A DNA stretch of 23,638 nucleotides from Bacteroidales bacterium UBA5235 (GCA_002409145.1 DHUL01000059.1:1-23638), one strand, 5' to 3'; shown: positions 9,140 through 17,328, counted from the stretch's first letter. Made by a program: numbers and translations. Notes: generated from the sequence alone by a model not told the origin.

Positions 9140-10384
9140 TCATGAGTTCACTTTAAGGATGAGACGCAGCGAGCTGTTTTTCGTGATGTAGTTCCAGGCC
9201 CAGTTGATAAATATTATGAGCTTGTTTCTTACACTCAGAATAAGCATCAGATGCAGAAACATCCAGAAGTACCAGGCCAGGTAACCCCGGAAGCTGACCA
9301 GCGGAAGGTCAACTATTGCTTTGTTTCTTCCCACAGTTGCCATGGAACCAAGATCCCTGTACTCGTATTGCACAAGCTTCCGGCCTTTAAGTAACCGGTT
9401 AAAATTTCCGGCCAGGTTCCTGCCCTGATTTATGGCAACGTTTGCCACCTGGGGATGTCCTTTAGGATACTTCGGGGTCTCCATATAGGCTATATCACCT
9501 ATTGCATAAATATTTTCATATCCAATCACCCTGTTCGTTCTGTCAACTTTTATCCGGTTGGTCGTGGTTATAACCTCAGCGGATAATCCATCTATAATGT
9601 TGCCGGTTATCCCGGCAGTCCAGATGACGTTCCTGCTTCTGAGAGACTCCCCGTTGCTAAGGGTCAGAGTCAGACCGTCATAGTCCCGGACAAAAACTCC
9701 CTTTCTCAGTATTACACCAAGTCCTGTAAGATATTTTTCTGATGATCTTTGAGCCAGGGGACTCATGGTGCTTAGTGTGTTCATTCCTCCCTCCAGGAGA
9801 TATATATTCAGTTTTGAGAAGTCAATCCCGGGAAAGTCCTTCGGAAGAATATCTCTCTTAATTTCGGCAAATGCCCCGGAAAGTTCCACTCCTGTCGGAC
9901 CGCCCCCTACCACTACAATATTAGAAAGACCTTCATCCGCCTTGTTTCCCGAATTGAGAATGTTTTCAAAATTTTCAAGTATTTCATTACGGATTTTGAT
10001 TGCCTCATATGTTGTTTTCAGGCTCAGAGTATTTTTCTCAAGTTCATTGTTACCGTAATAATTGGTTTTGGCTCCGGTTGCAATGACCAGTGCATCCCAG
10101 GTAAGACTGCCTGCCGTGGTTGCCACAGTCTTGTTCTGCGGGTCAACAAAAAGAACTCCGGCCATCCTGACCGTGACATCCTTCCTGTCCTGAAAAATCT
10201 TTCTGAACGGAAATGAGATACTTGTAGGTTCGATCTGCGAGGTGGCGACCTGGTAAAAGAGAGGCTGGAACTGATGGTGATTGAGTCTGTCAATCAGAAT
10301 GATTTCAAATGACCCGGGCTTCAGATTTTTAATGAACTGCAACCCGCCGAATCCGCCTCCGATCACAATGATTCTCTTTTTCAT
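9140..10384 (-). CDS. Type II NADH dehydrogenase (NDH-2)
   Basis: The protein has 414 residues. An FAD-binding GGGFGG lies at residues 9-14, an NAD-binding VVVGGGPTGVELSG lies in the middle, and a YAIGDIA motif near the C-terminal third binds FAD. The C-terminal segment (YLAWYFWMFLHLMLILSV) is the amphipathic or membrane anchor typical of NDH-2. The enzyme passes electrons from NADH to quinone without pumping protons. I chose the start at 10384 (MKKRIIVIGGG) because the first beta strand begins there; the longer frame adds 31 unlikely residues. It could feed quinol to the qNOR encoded nearby on the same strand, though another gene and a divergent promoter region separate them. Confidence 0.92.
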   Translation of the reverse strand: MKKRIIVIGGGFGGLQFIKNLKPGSFEIILIDRLNHHQFQPLFYQVATSQIEPTSISFPFRKIFQDRKDVTVRMAGVLFVDPQNKTVATTAGSLTWDALVIATGAKTNYYGNNELEKNTLSLKTTYEAIKIRNEILENFENILNSGNKADEGLSNIVVVGGGPTGVELSGAFAEIKRDILPKDFPGIDFSKLNIYLLEGGMNTLSTMSPLAQRSSEKYLTGLGVILRKGVFVRDYDGLTLTLSNGESLRSRNVIWTAGITGNIIDGLSAEVITTTNRIKVDRTNRVIGYENIYAIGDIAYMETPKYPKGHPQVANVAINQGRNLAGNFNRLLKGRKLVQYEYRDLGSMATVGRNKAIVDLPLVSFRGYLAWYFWMFLHLMLILSVRNKLIIFINWAWNYITKNSSLRLILKVNS

Positions 10385-10487
10385 GTAAAAGAAATAACGG
10401 TTTGTTGAAGATAATTGAAACTCTTTCCGGGAGTTAAACAAATGCCTGCATTTATTGTTTACTTTCAACGCAGTCAATAACTTCAGA

Positions 10488-10841
10488 ATGATTAAAATAA
10501 GAAGGATCTACGATCAGGCTGAACCCGGAGAAGGTTACAGGGTACTTGTTGACAGGTTGTGGCCCAGGGGTATATCGAAGGAGAAAGCCGGCTGGGACGA
10601 GTGGATGAGGGATGTTGCCCCCGGCAACGAATTGCGTAAATGGTATGGTCATGATCCTTCCAGGTGGGAAACCTTTAAGGAAAGATACAGGCAGGAGCTC
10701 GGCAACAGGCATGACCTGCTTCTGAGACTGAGGGACCTGGAACGGGCACACGGCACGCTGACACTGCTCTATTCATCCACAGAGCAGAATATCAACAATG
10801 CCGTTGCTCTCAGGGAATTCCTTATGAAGCAGGATGTTTAA
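10488..10841 (+). CDS. DUF488 family protein, YeaO-like
   Basis: The protein has 117 residues and carries the DUF488 signature: RIYDQAEPGEGYRVLVDRLWPRG near the N-terminus, then the Trp-rich WDEWMRDVAPGNELRKWYGHD and a C-terminal LTLLYSSTEQNINNA. No activity has been assigned to this family. The start at 10488 (MIKIRRIYD) fits family length; eleven more codons upstream are open but do not look conserved. Its stop overlaps the stop of the converging qNOR gene by three bases, with no room for a terminator. Confidence 0.88.
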   Translation: MIKIRRIYDQAEPGEGYRVLVDRLWPRGISKEKAGWDEWMRDVAPGNELRKWYGHDPSRWETFKERYRQELGNRHDLLLRLRDLERAHGTLTLLYSSTEQNINNAVALREFLMKQDV

Positions 10842-13102
10842 TCCTGGTACAACTTCTGAGTCTTGTCAACGGACCAACCGGTCTTTAATCCCACGACGAA
10901 CAGCGCCAGGGCGACTGAACCAACAGCAAAGACAGTATCTCCGATAATCCTGAGCCAGCGCAGAGTCTCCATGGTATTGCCCTGCATGAAGTCAGCTGAG
11001 CGGGCATACCACATACCAACTTTTATGCTGGCTACCGTCTGCAGCACTCCCACGGGCAGCAGGCTCAGCAGCAGCATTAGCATCAACCCGCTGTTCATGG
11101 TCCAGAAAGCAATTCTGAGCATCCCGGTTTTCCAGCGGTATTTTATTGTCAGTCCCTTCAGGACGAAGAGCATCAGCCCTATGGCCAGCATGCCGAACAC
11201 GCCGAAAAGTGCGGCGTGGCCGTGCAGCGGTGTGGTGTTGAGGCCCTGCATGTAGTAAAGTGCTATTGGCGGGTTGATGAGGAACCCGAACAGGCCTGCC
11301 CCAACCAGGTTCCAGAAGCTTACCGAGATGATGAAATATATCGGCCACCTGTAGGCCTTGACCCAGGCCGTCGCCCGGCTGAGCTGAAGGTTATGGTACG
11401 CTTCGAACCCCATAAATACCAGCGGTACCACCTCCAGGGCGCTGAATGTTGCGCCCAGTGCAATTACTGCTGTTGGTGTTCCTGCAAAATAGAGGTGATG
11501 GAAGGTGCCGATGACTCCGCCACACAGATAGACTATTGTCGCGAAGAGTACACCGGTGGTTGCATATTTAATGTTCAGCAGCCCCATTCTTACAAAGAGG
11601 AAGGCAGCCACTACCGTGGCGAATACCTCAAAGAATCCCTCTACCCAGAGGTGCACTACCCACCAGCGCCAGTATTCGGCAATGGAGAGGTGGGTCTGCC
11701 TTCCCCACATCAGCCCTGCTCCATAGAATGCAGCGATAGCTATTGTGGCAATGCTGAACAGGATGAGCAGCTCGCGGCTCTCCGATTTTTTGGTCAGTGC
11801 CGGCCACAGTGCCCTGAACATCAGGAAGAGCCATATGATAAAACCGGCAAAGAGGAATATCTGCCAGAACCTGCCCAGGTCAACATACTCATATCCCTGG
11901 TGTCCGAACCAGAAGTTCTTCACCAGCCCGAGCTTCTGCATCACCCCCATCCATTCACCTGCCATTGATCCGACAACGATAACCAGTAATGCAAAAAACA
12001 GCAGGTTGACGCCGAACCTCTGAAACTTCGGCTCGTGCCCTGATACCGCAGGGGCGATGTAAAGTCCTGCTGCGAGCCAGGCGGTGGCAATCCAGAAGAG
12101 AGCCAGTTGTATGTGCCATGTTCTGGCTATGGAGTAAGGCATGATATTGTCAAGGCTCAATCCGTAGAAACTGTTGCCTTCCACGCCGAAATGTGCCGTG
12201 ATCACACCTGTAAGTATCTGCAAAAGGATAAGCCCCACAACCACCCAGTAGTATTTAAGCACTGCCTTCATTGAAGGGGTGGGATTCAGTCCGCCAAGCG
12301 GGTCGTCCTGCGGAAGCAGTGACTTATCAATCACATCCGACCTGTTTTTTGCATTGTAATATGCCAGGAGTCCGATTCCTACCAGCAGCATGATGACGCT
12401 GAATCCGGTCCAGAGTACAACACCGGCAGAAGGTTTGTTCCCGATAACCGGATCAGGAGGCCAGTTGCTGGTGTAAGTCAGCTCCGACCCAGGTCTTTCC
12501 GTTACGCAGGCCCATGCTGCCCAGAAGAAGAAGGCATTCATGGCATCCATGCGCCCCGTTTCCTTGATTGTACCGGCAGGGATGGAATATGCTTCCCTCA
12601 GGCTTGCAAGAGCAGGATCATCCATGAAGAGACCTGCATAATATGCCGTATTACTACTCACAGCCCTGACCCTGTCAGCGGTGAGGGTAAGGACCCCGGT
12701 CTGCGGATCATAGGTGTTTGTGCGCAGGGCCTTCTGAAGCCTCACCTCCAGCATTACCTGTTTTTCCTTTTCGATTTTGTCAAAAGGAAGGCCGAATTCG
12801 TTCTGTGACCACTCACCGAGAATGGTCTGTGATTCACGGTGCAGCCAGTCGGCAGACCAGTCAGGGGCAAGATAGGCGCCATGGCCCCAGACTGTTCCAA
12901 CCTGTTGTCCGCCAATTGACTGCCAGACATTTTGACCGTCCTTTATCTGCTCTGCTGTAAAGAGAACCTCGCCACTGTCAGAGACAATCTTTTCAGGAAC
13001 AGGCGGCTTGAGCCGGTAGATTTCTTTTCCGAAGAAAAGTAAAACGGAAAAGCTAAGGAGAGTGACCAGCACGAGACCGATCCAGAGTGTCCTTGTCTTC
13101 AT
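10838..13102 (-). CDS. norZ: Quinol-dependent nitric oxide reductase (qNOR)
   Basis: The protein has 754 residues and is the single-subunit enzyme that reduces two NO to N2O with electrons from quinol, in the cytoplasmic membrane. The N-terminal hydrophilic domain has IKDGQNVWQSIGG, VWGHGAYLAPDWSADWLHRE and SNWPPDP, but no CxxCH, so it is not the cytochrome-c type. The FeB ligands are H484, H535 and H536 with E488 (HLWVEGFFE and FHHLYF). The quinol site is intact: H304, E308, F312 and D722, which match the Geobacillus enzyme (H328, E332, F336, D746) with a constant offset of 24. Heme histidines lie around LHGHAALFG. The gene is full length. It lies downstream of the DUF6448 gene on the same strand and has its own candidate promoter. 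Confidence 0.97.
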   Translation of the reverse strand: MKTRTLWIGLVLVTLLSFSVLLFFGKEIYRLKPPVPEKIVSDSGEVLFTAEQIKDGQNVWQSIGGQQVGTVWGHGAYLAPDWSADWLHRESQTILGEWSQNEFGLPFDKIEKEKQVMLEVRLQKALRTNTYDPQTGVLTLTADRVRAVSSNTAYYAGLFMDDPALASLREAYSIPAGTIKETGRMDAMNAFFFWAAWACVTERPGSELTYTSNWPPDPVIGNKPSAGVVLWTGFSVIMLLVGIGLLAYYNAKNRSDVIDKSLLPQDDPLGGLNPTPSMKAVLKYYWVVVGLILLQILTGVITAHFGVEGNSFYGLSLDNIMPYSIARTWHIQLALFWIATAWLAAGLYIAPAVSGHEPKFQRFGVNLLFFALLVIVVGSMAGEWMGVMQKLGLVKNFWFGHQGYEYVDLGRFWQIFLFAGFIIWLFLMFRALWPALTKKSESRELLILFSIATIAIAAFYGAGLMWGRQTHLSIAEYWRWWVVHLWVEGFFEVFATVVAAFLFVRMGLLNIKYATTGVLFATIVYLCGGVIGTFHHLYFAGTPTAVIALGATFSALEVVPLVFMGFEAYHNLQLSRATAWVKAYRWPIYFIISVSFWNLVGAGLFGFLINPPIALYYMQGLNTTPLHGHAALFGVFGMLAIGLMLFVLKGLTIKYRWKTGMLRIAFWTMNSGLMLMLLLSLLPVGVLQTVASIKVGMWYARSADFMQGNTMETLRWLRIIGDTVFAVGSVALALFVVGLKTGWSVDKTQKLYQD

Positions 13103-13153
13103 AATCAGGTATTTAGGGGTTAATTAATGAATCAGAGTCAGGATCTCATGGAG

Positions 13154-13184
13154 GTAAAGTAGGCAATTATTTAATGCAAGTCAA
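13154..13184 (-). promoter_or_regulatory. Candidate qNOR promoter with overlapping dyad
   Basis: Read leftward, TTG (13184-13182) is followed by 20 nt and TACTTTAC (13161-13154), seven of eight to TAnnTTTG. A dyad, GTCA and TGAC separated by 8 nt (13180-13195), overlaps the upstream element. The match is suggestive only; qNOR may also be read from the DUF6448 promoter. Confidence 0.35.
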
Positions 13185-13221
13185 TTGATAATGACATTTA
13201 TGATTACTTATATCCGCCGGA

Positions 13222-13887
13222 TCAGTGTTGATGTCCTGTGGCAGGTGAGGGCTGATTCCCTTCATGTGCTTCAGTGTGCTGATGCTCCTCACCCTCGGCA
13301 AACTTGAAGAAGCTCACATAGGCTGCGACATATTCCCTGCCGGCCCTGACATCATTGATGTCAAAATCCTTCAGGGCCATCACCTTATCAAACAGCAGGT
13401 GCAGTTCATGCTTCTTTTCCACAGGCACTTTGCCGGCAAGAGGGGTGAGGTTGCCGGCTTCGATTGCCCTGTCGGCTGCAAGAATCCTCTCATCAACCGG
13501 GGTTCCTGCAGGCTTGACGCCGGTGAATCCCACGCCTTCCCCGTTTCTGTGAATCCTGACAAGGGTATCAAAGAAATACCTGTCAGCCAGGGTTTGTGCC
13601 TCCGGCCCCAGGTTCCTTACTTTCATGGTCAGGGCAAATGCGTCCTTTAGTTCAGCTTCATCTGCTTCCTGAACCCATTTCAGGGCATAATTGATGTTGT
13701 TGACATCCAATGCAAGCCTGGCATCTTTAATTACCGGGCCGTCCATGGTGTCGCAGTGCGCAAGGGAAATCCCTGTTGATACAATCATAAAAAGTGCGGT
13801 CAAAATTGCCAACCGTCCTGACCTGTTGAAAAGTCCATGGGGATTTCTGTTTTCCCCTGCTCCGTTTCTGAGTCGTAATTTTTTCAT
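13222..13887 (-). CDS. DUF6448 family exported protein with His-rich tail
   Basis: The protein has 221 residues. A signal peptide (hydrophobic LAILTALFMIVSTGISLA, about residues 27-44) ends just before the family motif HCDTMDGPVIKDARLALD. A helical core follows (YALKWVQEADEAELKDAF, then ADRYFFDTLVRIHRNGEGVGFTG), and the C-terminus is a histidine-rich tail (EEHQHTEAHEGN, GHQH) that could bind metal. No activity is assigned to the family. I chose the start at 13887 (MKKLRLRNGAG) over the upstream ATG at 13929, which lies across the candidate promoter. The gene precedes qNOR by 119 nt on the same strand, so a role in NO metabolism or in metal or heme supply to periplasmic enzymes is possible. 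That is inference from position. Confidence 0.85.
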   Translation of the reverse strand: MKKLRLRNGAGENRNPHGLFNRSGRLAILTALFMIVSTGISLAHCDTMDGPVIKDARLALDVNNINYALKWVQEADEAELKDAFALTMKVRNLGPEAQTLADRYFFDTLVRIHRNGEGVGFTGVKPAGTPVDERILAADRAIEAGNLTPLAGKVPVEKKHELHLLFDKVMALKDFDINDVRAGREYVAAYVSFFKFAEGEEHQHTEAHEGNQPSPATGHQH

Positions 13888-13926
13888 GTTTTTTGATTTT
13901 AAATGGTTAATGAAAATTTCATGAGT

Positions 13927-13934
13927 CAAAATTA
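13927..13934 (-). promoter_or_regulatory. Candidate -7 element of the DUF6448 promoter
   Basis: Read leftward, TAATTTTG matches TAnnTTTG exactly, about 40 nt before the chosen ATG. No TTG is found 19-21 nt upstream of it, so the promoter has a poor -33 element. The first copy of a palindromic direct repeat sits just beyond that point, which would suit an activator. Confidence 0.4.
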
Positions 13935-13960
13935 GAATCAGGAAAAACGGTAATCGCCCT

Positions 13961-14023
13961 GTTTTATAAAGCGGGACCTGTTTGACAATACAGAATTGGT
14001 GCTGCTTTATAAAGCGGGACCTG
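13961..14023. repeat. Tandem 18-bp direct repeat with palindromic core, candidate operators
   Basis: TTTATAAAGCGGGACCTG occurs exactly at 13963-13980 and again at 14006-14023, a start-to-start distance of 43 bp, close to four helical turns. The core is an inverted repeat: GCTTTATAAAGC is a perfect 12-bp palindrome at 14004-14015, and GTTTTATAAAGC at 13961-13972 has one mismatched pair. A further inverted repeat, GACCTG-G-CAGGTC, spans 14018-14030. The repeats lie upstream of the DUF6448-qNOR genes and downstream of the AraC-type regulator. Confidence 0.7.
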
Positions 14024-14086
14024 GCAGGTCTGTATGACCCGCCGGCAATTTATGCAGGGCTGCCGTTGATCTGTGAAACTGTGGGG

Positions 14087-15214
14087 CTAAAGGTTCTTCC
14101 TGTATTCCGAAGGGGTCGTTCCGGTAAATTGTCTGAAGACCCTGTTGAATGCTGATTTGGAATTGAATCCGCACTCGAAGGCAATACCAAGCAGTGTCAG
14201 GTTGTCTGATCCGCCCGATGCCAGTCGCTCCCTGAATGCATCCACCCGGTACCTGTTTATAAAATCATGGAAATTCTGTCCGAACTGCTCATTGATAACC
14301 TGAGACAGGTAATGTGCCGGGATATCCAGATCAGCGGCAAGCTGGGGCAATGAAAGTTCCGGTTCCAGGTATGGCCTGGCAGAATCCATGTATTCCTTAA
14401 TCCTGGTCGCAAAGGATCCGGCATCAGTATCGGAAAGCCTGGATCCGGAATACCTGGTCTGGGTAGCCGCATTTCCCGTACTCAACACCATGCTTCCGGG
14501 TGAGAAAATAACCCTCTGTCTGAGACCGAACCACCCTATGAGAATAACGAATACCGAAAGGGTGAGGAAGAGGCCGTCAGTGCAGAATGAGGCGGAGAAC
14601 AGATTCAGAATATGATGAATTACGGTAATCGTAATGAGAACGGTCCAGATAATCCCGAAAGCTATCGTAAGTCGCCTTATCCAGTGAAGATCAACACCTT
14701 CAGCATTGGAAAAGTTATTTGAGATGTTCATGTCGAGTTTCTTGAAGAGCCTCATGGTCATCAGGAAATATACAGTGCCGGAAAGAGCCGTCAGGATAAG
14801 GAAAAACGAAAAGAGGGGTGGAGTGCCCTGTCCGGGGGTAACCTTTTCCAGGTTCAGTTTGACCGAGAGTTCAGGACCGAATGAAGCGGCAAGGATATAT
14901 GTATTGAACAGCAGGAACGGGATGAGGTGCAGGCTGTCTTTCGCGGTTATCCGGGTCCGTCCGGTAACAAGTGTCAGCACATAGGTATAAAGAAAGGGAC
15001 CATGGAGCATCAGGAGGGAGATCAGTGACACTGACAATAAGAGGAACCTGGTAAACAGCTCATGCGAATAGAAGGCATAAATCCCGATGAACAGCCCGAG
15101 ATAGATAAGCCAGAGAACAAGAATGTTGTCATGCAAGGCCCTCGGCTTTTTCTGCAACAGCAGTGCGGTAAAGAAAAACGCATTGAAAGATGCTATCAGG
15201 AAGGCATATATCAT
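14087..15214 (-). CDS. 7TM-AraC family membrane-bound transcriptional regulator
   Basis: The protein has 375 residues. The N-terminal two-thirds contain seven hydrophobic segments (starting MIYAFLIASFNAFFFTALLL; later ones near residues 30-52, 55-85, 95-115, 130-155, 170-200 and 205-230). The C-terminal 100 residues are an AraC/XylS DNA-binding domain with two helix-turn-helix units (LSLPQLAADLDIPAHYLSQVINE and LLGIAFECGFNSKSAFNRVFRQ), ending in the usual TPSEYRKNL. Such proteins sense a membrane or periplasmic signal and act directly on DNA. It is on the same strand as DUF6448 and qNOR, and the paired palindromes lie just downstream, so it is a candidate regulator of those genes. A promoter match places the likely transcription start at the ATG. 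Confidence 0.92.
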   Translation of the reverse strand: MIYAFLIASFNAFFFTALLLQKKPRALHDNILVLWLIYLGLFIGIYAFYSHELFTRFLLLSVSLISLLMLHGPFLYTYVLTLVTGRTRITAKDSLHLIPFLLFNTYILAASFGPELSVKLNLEKVTPGQGTPPLFSFFLILTALSGTVYFLMTMRLFKKLDMNISNNFSNAEGVDLHWIRRLTIAFGIIWTVLITITVIHHILNLFSASFCTDGLFLTLSVFVILIGWFGLRQRVIFSPGSMVLSTGNAATQTRYSGSRLSDTDAGSFATRIKEYMDSARPYLEPELSLPQLAADLDIPAHYLSQVINEQFGQNFHDFINRYRVDAFRERLASGGSDNLTLLGIAFECGFNSKSAFNRVFRQFTGTTPSEYRKNL

Positions 15215-15218
15215 ACAA

Positions 15219-15248
15219 CAAAGCTAATCATTCCCTTTTCGTTTTCAA
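15219..15248 (-). promoter_or_regulatory. Bacteroidota-type promoter of the 7TM-AraC gene
   Basis: Read leftward, TTG (15248-15246), 19 nt, then TAGCTTTG (15226-15219) is an exact TAnnTTTG match. The A of the ATG (15214) is only 5 nt past the element, so the mRNA would be leaderless or nearly so. Confidence 0.6.
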
Positions 15249-15291
15249 TTTATTAAATTGCGTCTCCTTACCCAGTTAAAAGATCAGAGGA

Positions 15292-17328
15292 TTGAATATC
15301 ACGGGTGAACATAGCCATGGGCTTGCAGGGATTCCTGTAACTGATCCCGTTCTTGTTTTTGCAATTATATTGTTGATTATTCTTGTTTCACCTGTGATTT
15401 TGAGGAAGATCCGGGTACCGGGAATAATCGGGCTCATAGTTTCAGGCATTATAATAGGCCCGGCGGGATTCAACATTATTGAAAAGAACCAGGCAATAGA
15501 CCTTTTTGCAACGATAGGTTTGCTCTTCCTTATGTTCATTGCAGGACTTGACCTCGATCAGCAGCAATTCCGCCGTACCAGGCATAAAAGCCTTCTCTTC
15601 GGCTTTCTTACATATTCAATCCCTTTTGCAACCGGGTTGCCTGTCTGCTACTACCTGCTTGATTACAACCTTATTACAAGCCTGATGATTTCGAATATGT
15701 TTGCCACTCACACAATGGTATCATATCCTGTGGTCTCAAGGCTTGGCCTGACGAGGAATGAAGCTGTCGCGGTAGCCACCGGGGGAACCATAATCACTGA
15801 TACCCTTGTTCTCTTCGTCCTGGCTGTCATTTCGGGTACCGTCACCGGTGGCAGCGGATATGGGCAGTACGTTCGCCTCATACTGTCATTCATTGCCTTC
15901 CTTCTGTTCCTGGTCTATGTGGTTCTGCCGGTTTCACGGTGGGCCTTCCGCCGCCTTGAGGATGACAACAATTCACAGTTCGTATATACGGCATTCGTGG
16001 TGTTTGTATGTGCTGCCCTGGCAATGGCGGCAGGACTTGAACCAATAATCGGAGCTTTTGCGGCAGGCTTCCTGCTCAACAGACTGATACCGGCGGATTC
16101 AATCCTCAGAAACAGGATAGACTTTACCGGAAATGCCCTGTTTATTCCATTCTTCCTGGTCAGCGTCGGGATGATTGTCGACCTGAGGATAGTCTTTTCA
16201 AGCCCGATGACAATAATTATTGCGCTTGTTCTTACTGCGGTGGCACTTACAGGAAAATTCCTGGCAGCAGAAATAACCTCGCGCATCCTAAGCTTTACAG
16301 GAGATCAGCGACGGCTTCTTTTCGGGCTCACCAGCTCACACGCGGCTGCAATACTCGCGGTAATAATGGTCGGGTTCAGAATCGGGATAGTTGATGAAAC
16401 CATAATTAACGGAACAATTTTACTTATCCTGATAACCTGCCTTGTCTCCTCGGTTGTAACAGAGTCTGCCGGCAGGAAAATTGCTCTTGGCAAAGCTGAA
16501 CTTAACGGAAAATCTGACGTTCCGGAACAGGAGACCGTCTTAGTTTCACTCTCGAATCCTGACAATGTTGAAAGACTTGTAAGCCTTGCCTTTGCCCTTA
16601 AAAAGAAGGGTACAGGCAACCCGGTATATGCTCTTTCGGTTGTTGACGACGGTGAATCGTCGGATGAGAAACTGATCTCTGCGAAAGCAGCGCTTGAACG
16701 TGTGGCAGCCATTGCAACGGCAGCAGGGAGGAATCTGGAGCCGGTCATCACATATGACAACAATCCTTCAGCCGGAATAAAGCGCGCTGCAAGGGAGAGG
16801 GAGGCTACTGATATCATTATCGGTGTGCCGGGAAGACCAACCCTGGCAGACCTGCTGTTTGGCCGGGCTGTTGAGCAGCTGATAACAAACTCCAGGCAGA
16901 ACGTCTACCTGTTTAATCCGGCCATACCCAACAACCTTTTCAGGAAAATACATGTTTTCATCCCGCCAAATATAGAGAAGGAGGATAATTTCAGACCCAT
17001 ACTCGACAAGTTGATCACCCTCGCCGGCAAGACTGCCGCTCCGGTTGAGTTTCACTGTTTTCCCGGATCTTCATTTTCTCCTTCAAAACATCTCAGGAAA
17101 AGAAATCATCAGGGTAATTATAAATCAAACCATTACACTGACGAAAAAGATTTGCCCGATATCTCACAACTTTTAGGGCGTGATGACCTGCCTGTAATCA
17201 TAACACCCCGGAGAGGCAGCCTTTCATACAGTGCTGCTTATGACGGCTGGCGCAAGAGGATTATCAAGAACGCCGGCGGGAAAGGGTACATCATTGTATA
17301 TCCCGGGATGGCGGGTACGGGAAACTGA
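15292..17328 (+). CDS. CPA2-family cation:proton antiporter with USP-like C-terminal domain
   Basis: The protein has 678 residues. About residues 1-395 form a Kef/NapA-type Na+ or K+/H+ exchanger with some twelve membrane segments (PGIIGLIVSGIIIGPAGFN, LFLMFIAGLDLD, FAAGFLLNRLIP). A soluble domain from about residue 415 resembles universal stress protein folds (VLVSLSNPDNVERLVSLAFALKKKG, then ATDIIIGVPGRPT), and a second, more degenerate unit follows to the end. It exports or exchanges cations for protons at the cytoplasmic membrane, with the tail likely sensing a nucleotide or redox signal. The start is a TTG at 15292: an in-frame stop TAA lies at 15277-15279 and there is no ATG between it and the first membrane segment. 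It is divergent from the AraC gene. Confidence 0.9.
   Translation: MNITGEHSHGLAGIPVTDPVLVFAIILLIILVSPVILRKIRVPGIIGLIVSGIIIGPAGFNIIEKNQAIDLFATIGLLFLMFIAGLDLDQQQFRRTRHKSLLFGFLTYSIPFATGLPVCYYLLDYNLITSLMISNMFATHTMVSYPVVSRLGLTRNEAVAVATGGTIITDTLVLFVLAVISGTVTGGSGYGQYVRLILSFIAFLLFLVYVVLPVSRWAFRRLEDDNNSQFVYTAFVVFVCAALAMAAGLEPIIGAFAAGFLLNRLIPADSILRNRIDFTGNALFIPFFLVSVGMIVDLRIVFSSPMTIIIALVLTAVALTGKFLAAEITSRILSFTGDQRRLLFGLTSSHAAAILAVIMVGFRIGIVDETIINGTILLILITCLVSSVVTESAGRKIALGKAELNGKSDVPEQETVLVSLSNPDNVERLVSLAFALKKKGTGNPVYALSVVDDGESSDEKLISAKAALERVAAIATAAGRNLEPVITYDNNPSAGIKRAAREREATDIIIGVPGRPTLADLLFGRAVEQLITNSRQNVYLFNPAIPNNLFRKIHVFIPPNIEKEDNFRPILDKLITLAGKTAAPVEFHCFPGSSFSPSKHLRKRNHQGNYKSNHYTDEKDLPDISQLLGRDDLPVIITPRRGSLSYSAAYDGWRKRIIKNAGGKGYIIVYPGMAGTGN

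Noticed and set aside
11216..11968. 250-codon open frame on the + strand opposite qNOR
   Set aside because: It lies wholly antisense to strongly conserved qNOR sequence, has a biased composition and no recognisable domain; it is a shadow frame.
10838..13102. Possible nitric oxide dismutase (NOD) instead of an NO reductase
   Set aside because: The quinol-site residues H304, E308, F312 and D722 and the catalytic H484, E488, H535 and H536 are all those of canonical qNOR; NOD enzymes have substitutions at these sites.
13961..14023. Two-copy direct repeat as a degenerate CRISPR array
   Set aside because: There are only two copies of 18 bp with one 25-bp spacer, no leader and no cas gene.
14018..14030. 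GACCTG-G-CAGGTC as the terminator of the AraC gene
   Set aside because: The stem is short with a minimal loop and is not followed by a T-run in the leftward direction; it abuts the operator-like repeat.
16305..16817. 170-codon leftward open frame inside the antiporter gene
   Set aside because: It is the antisense of the antiporter's soluble domain, with a serine-rich composition typical of shadow frames.
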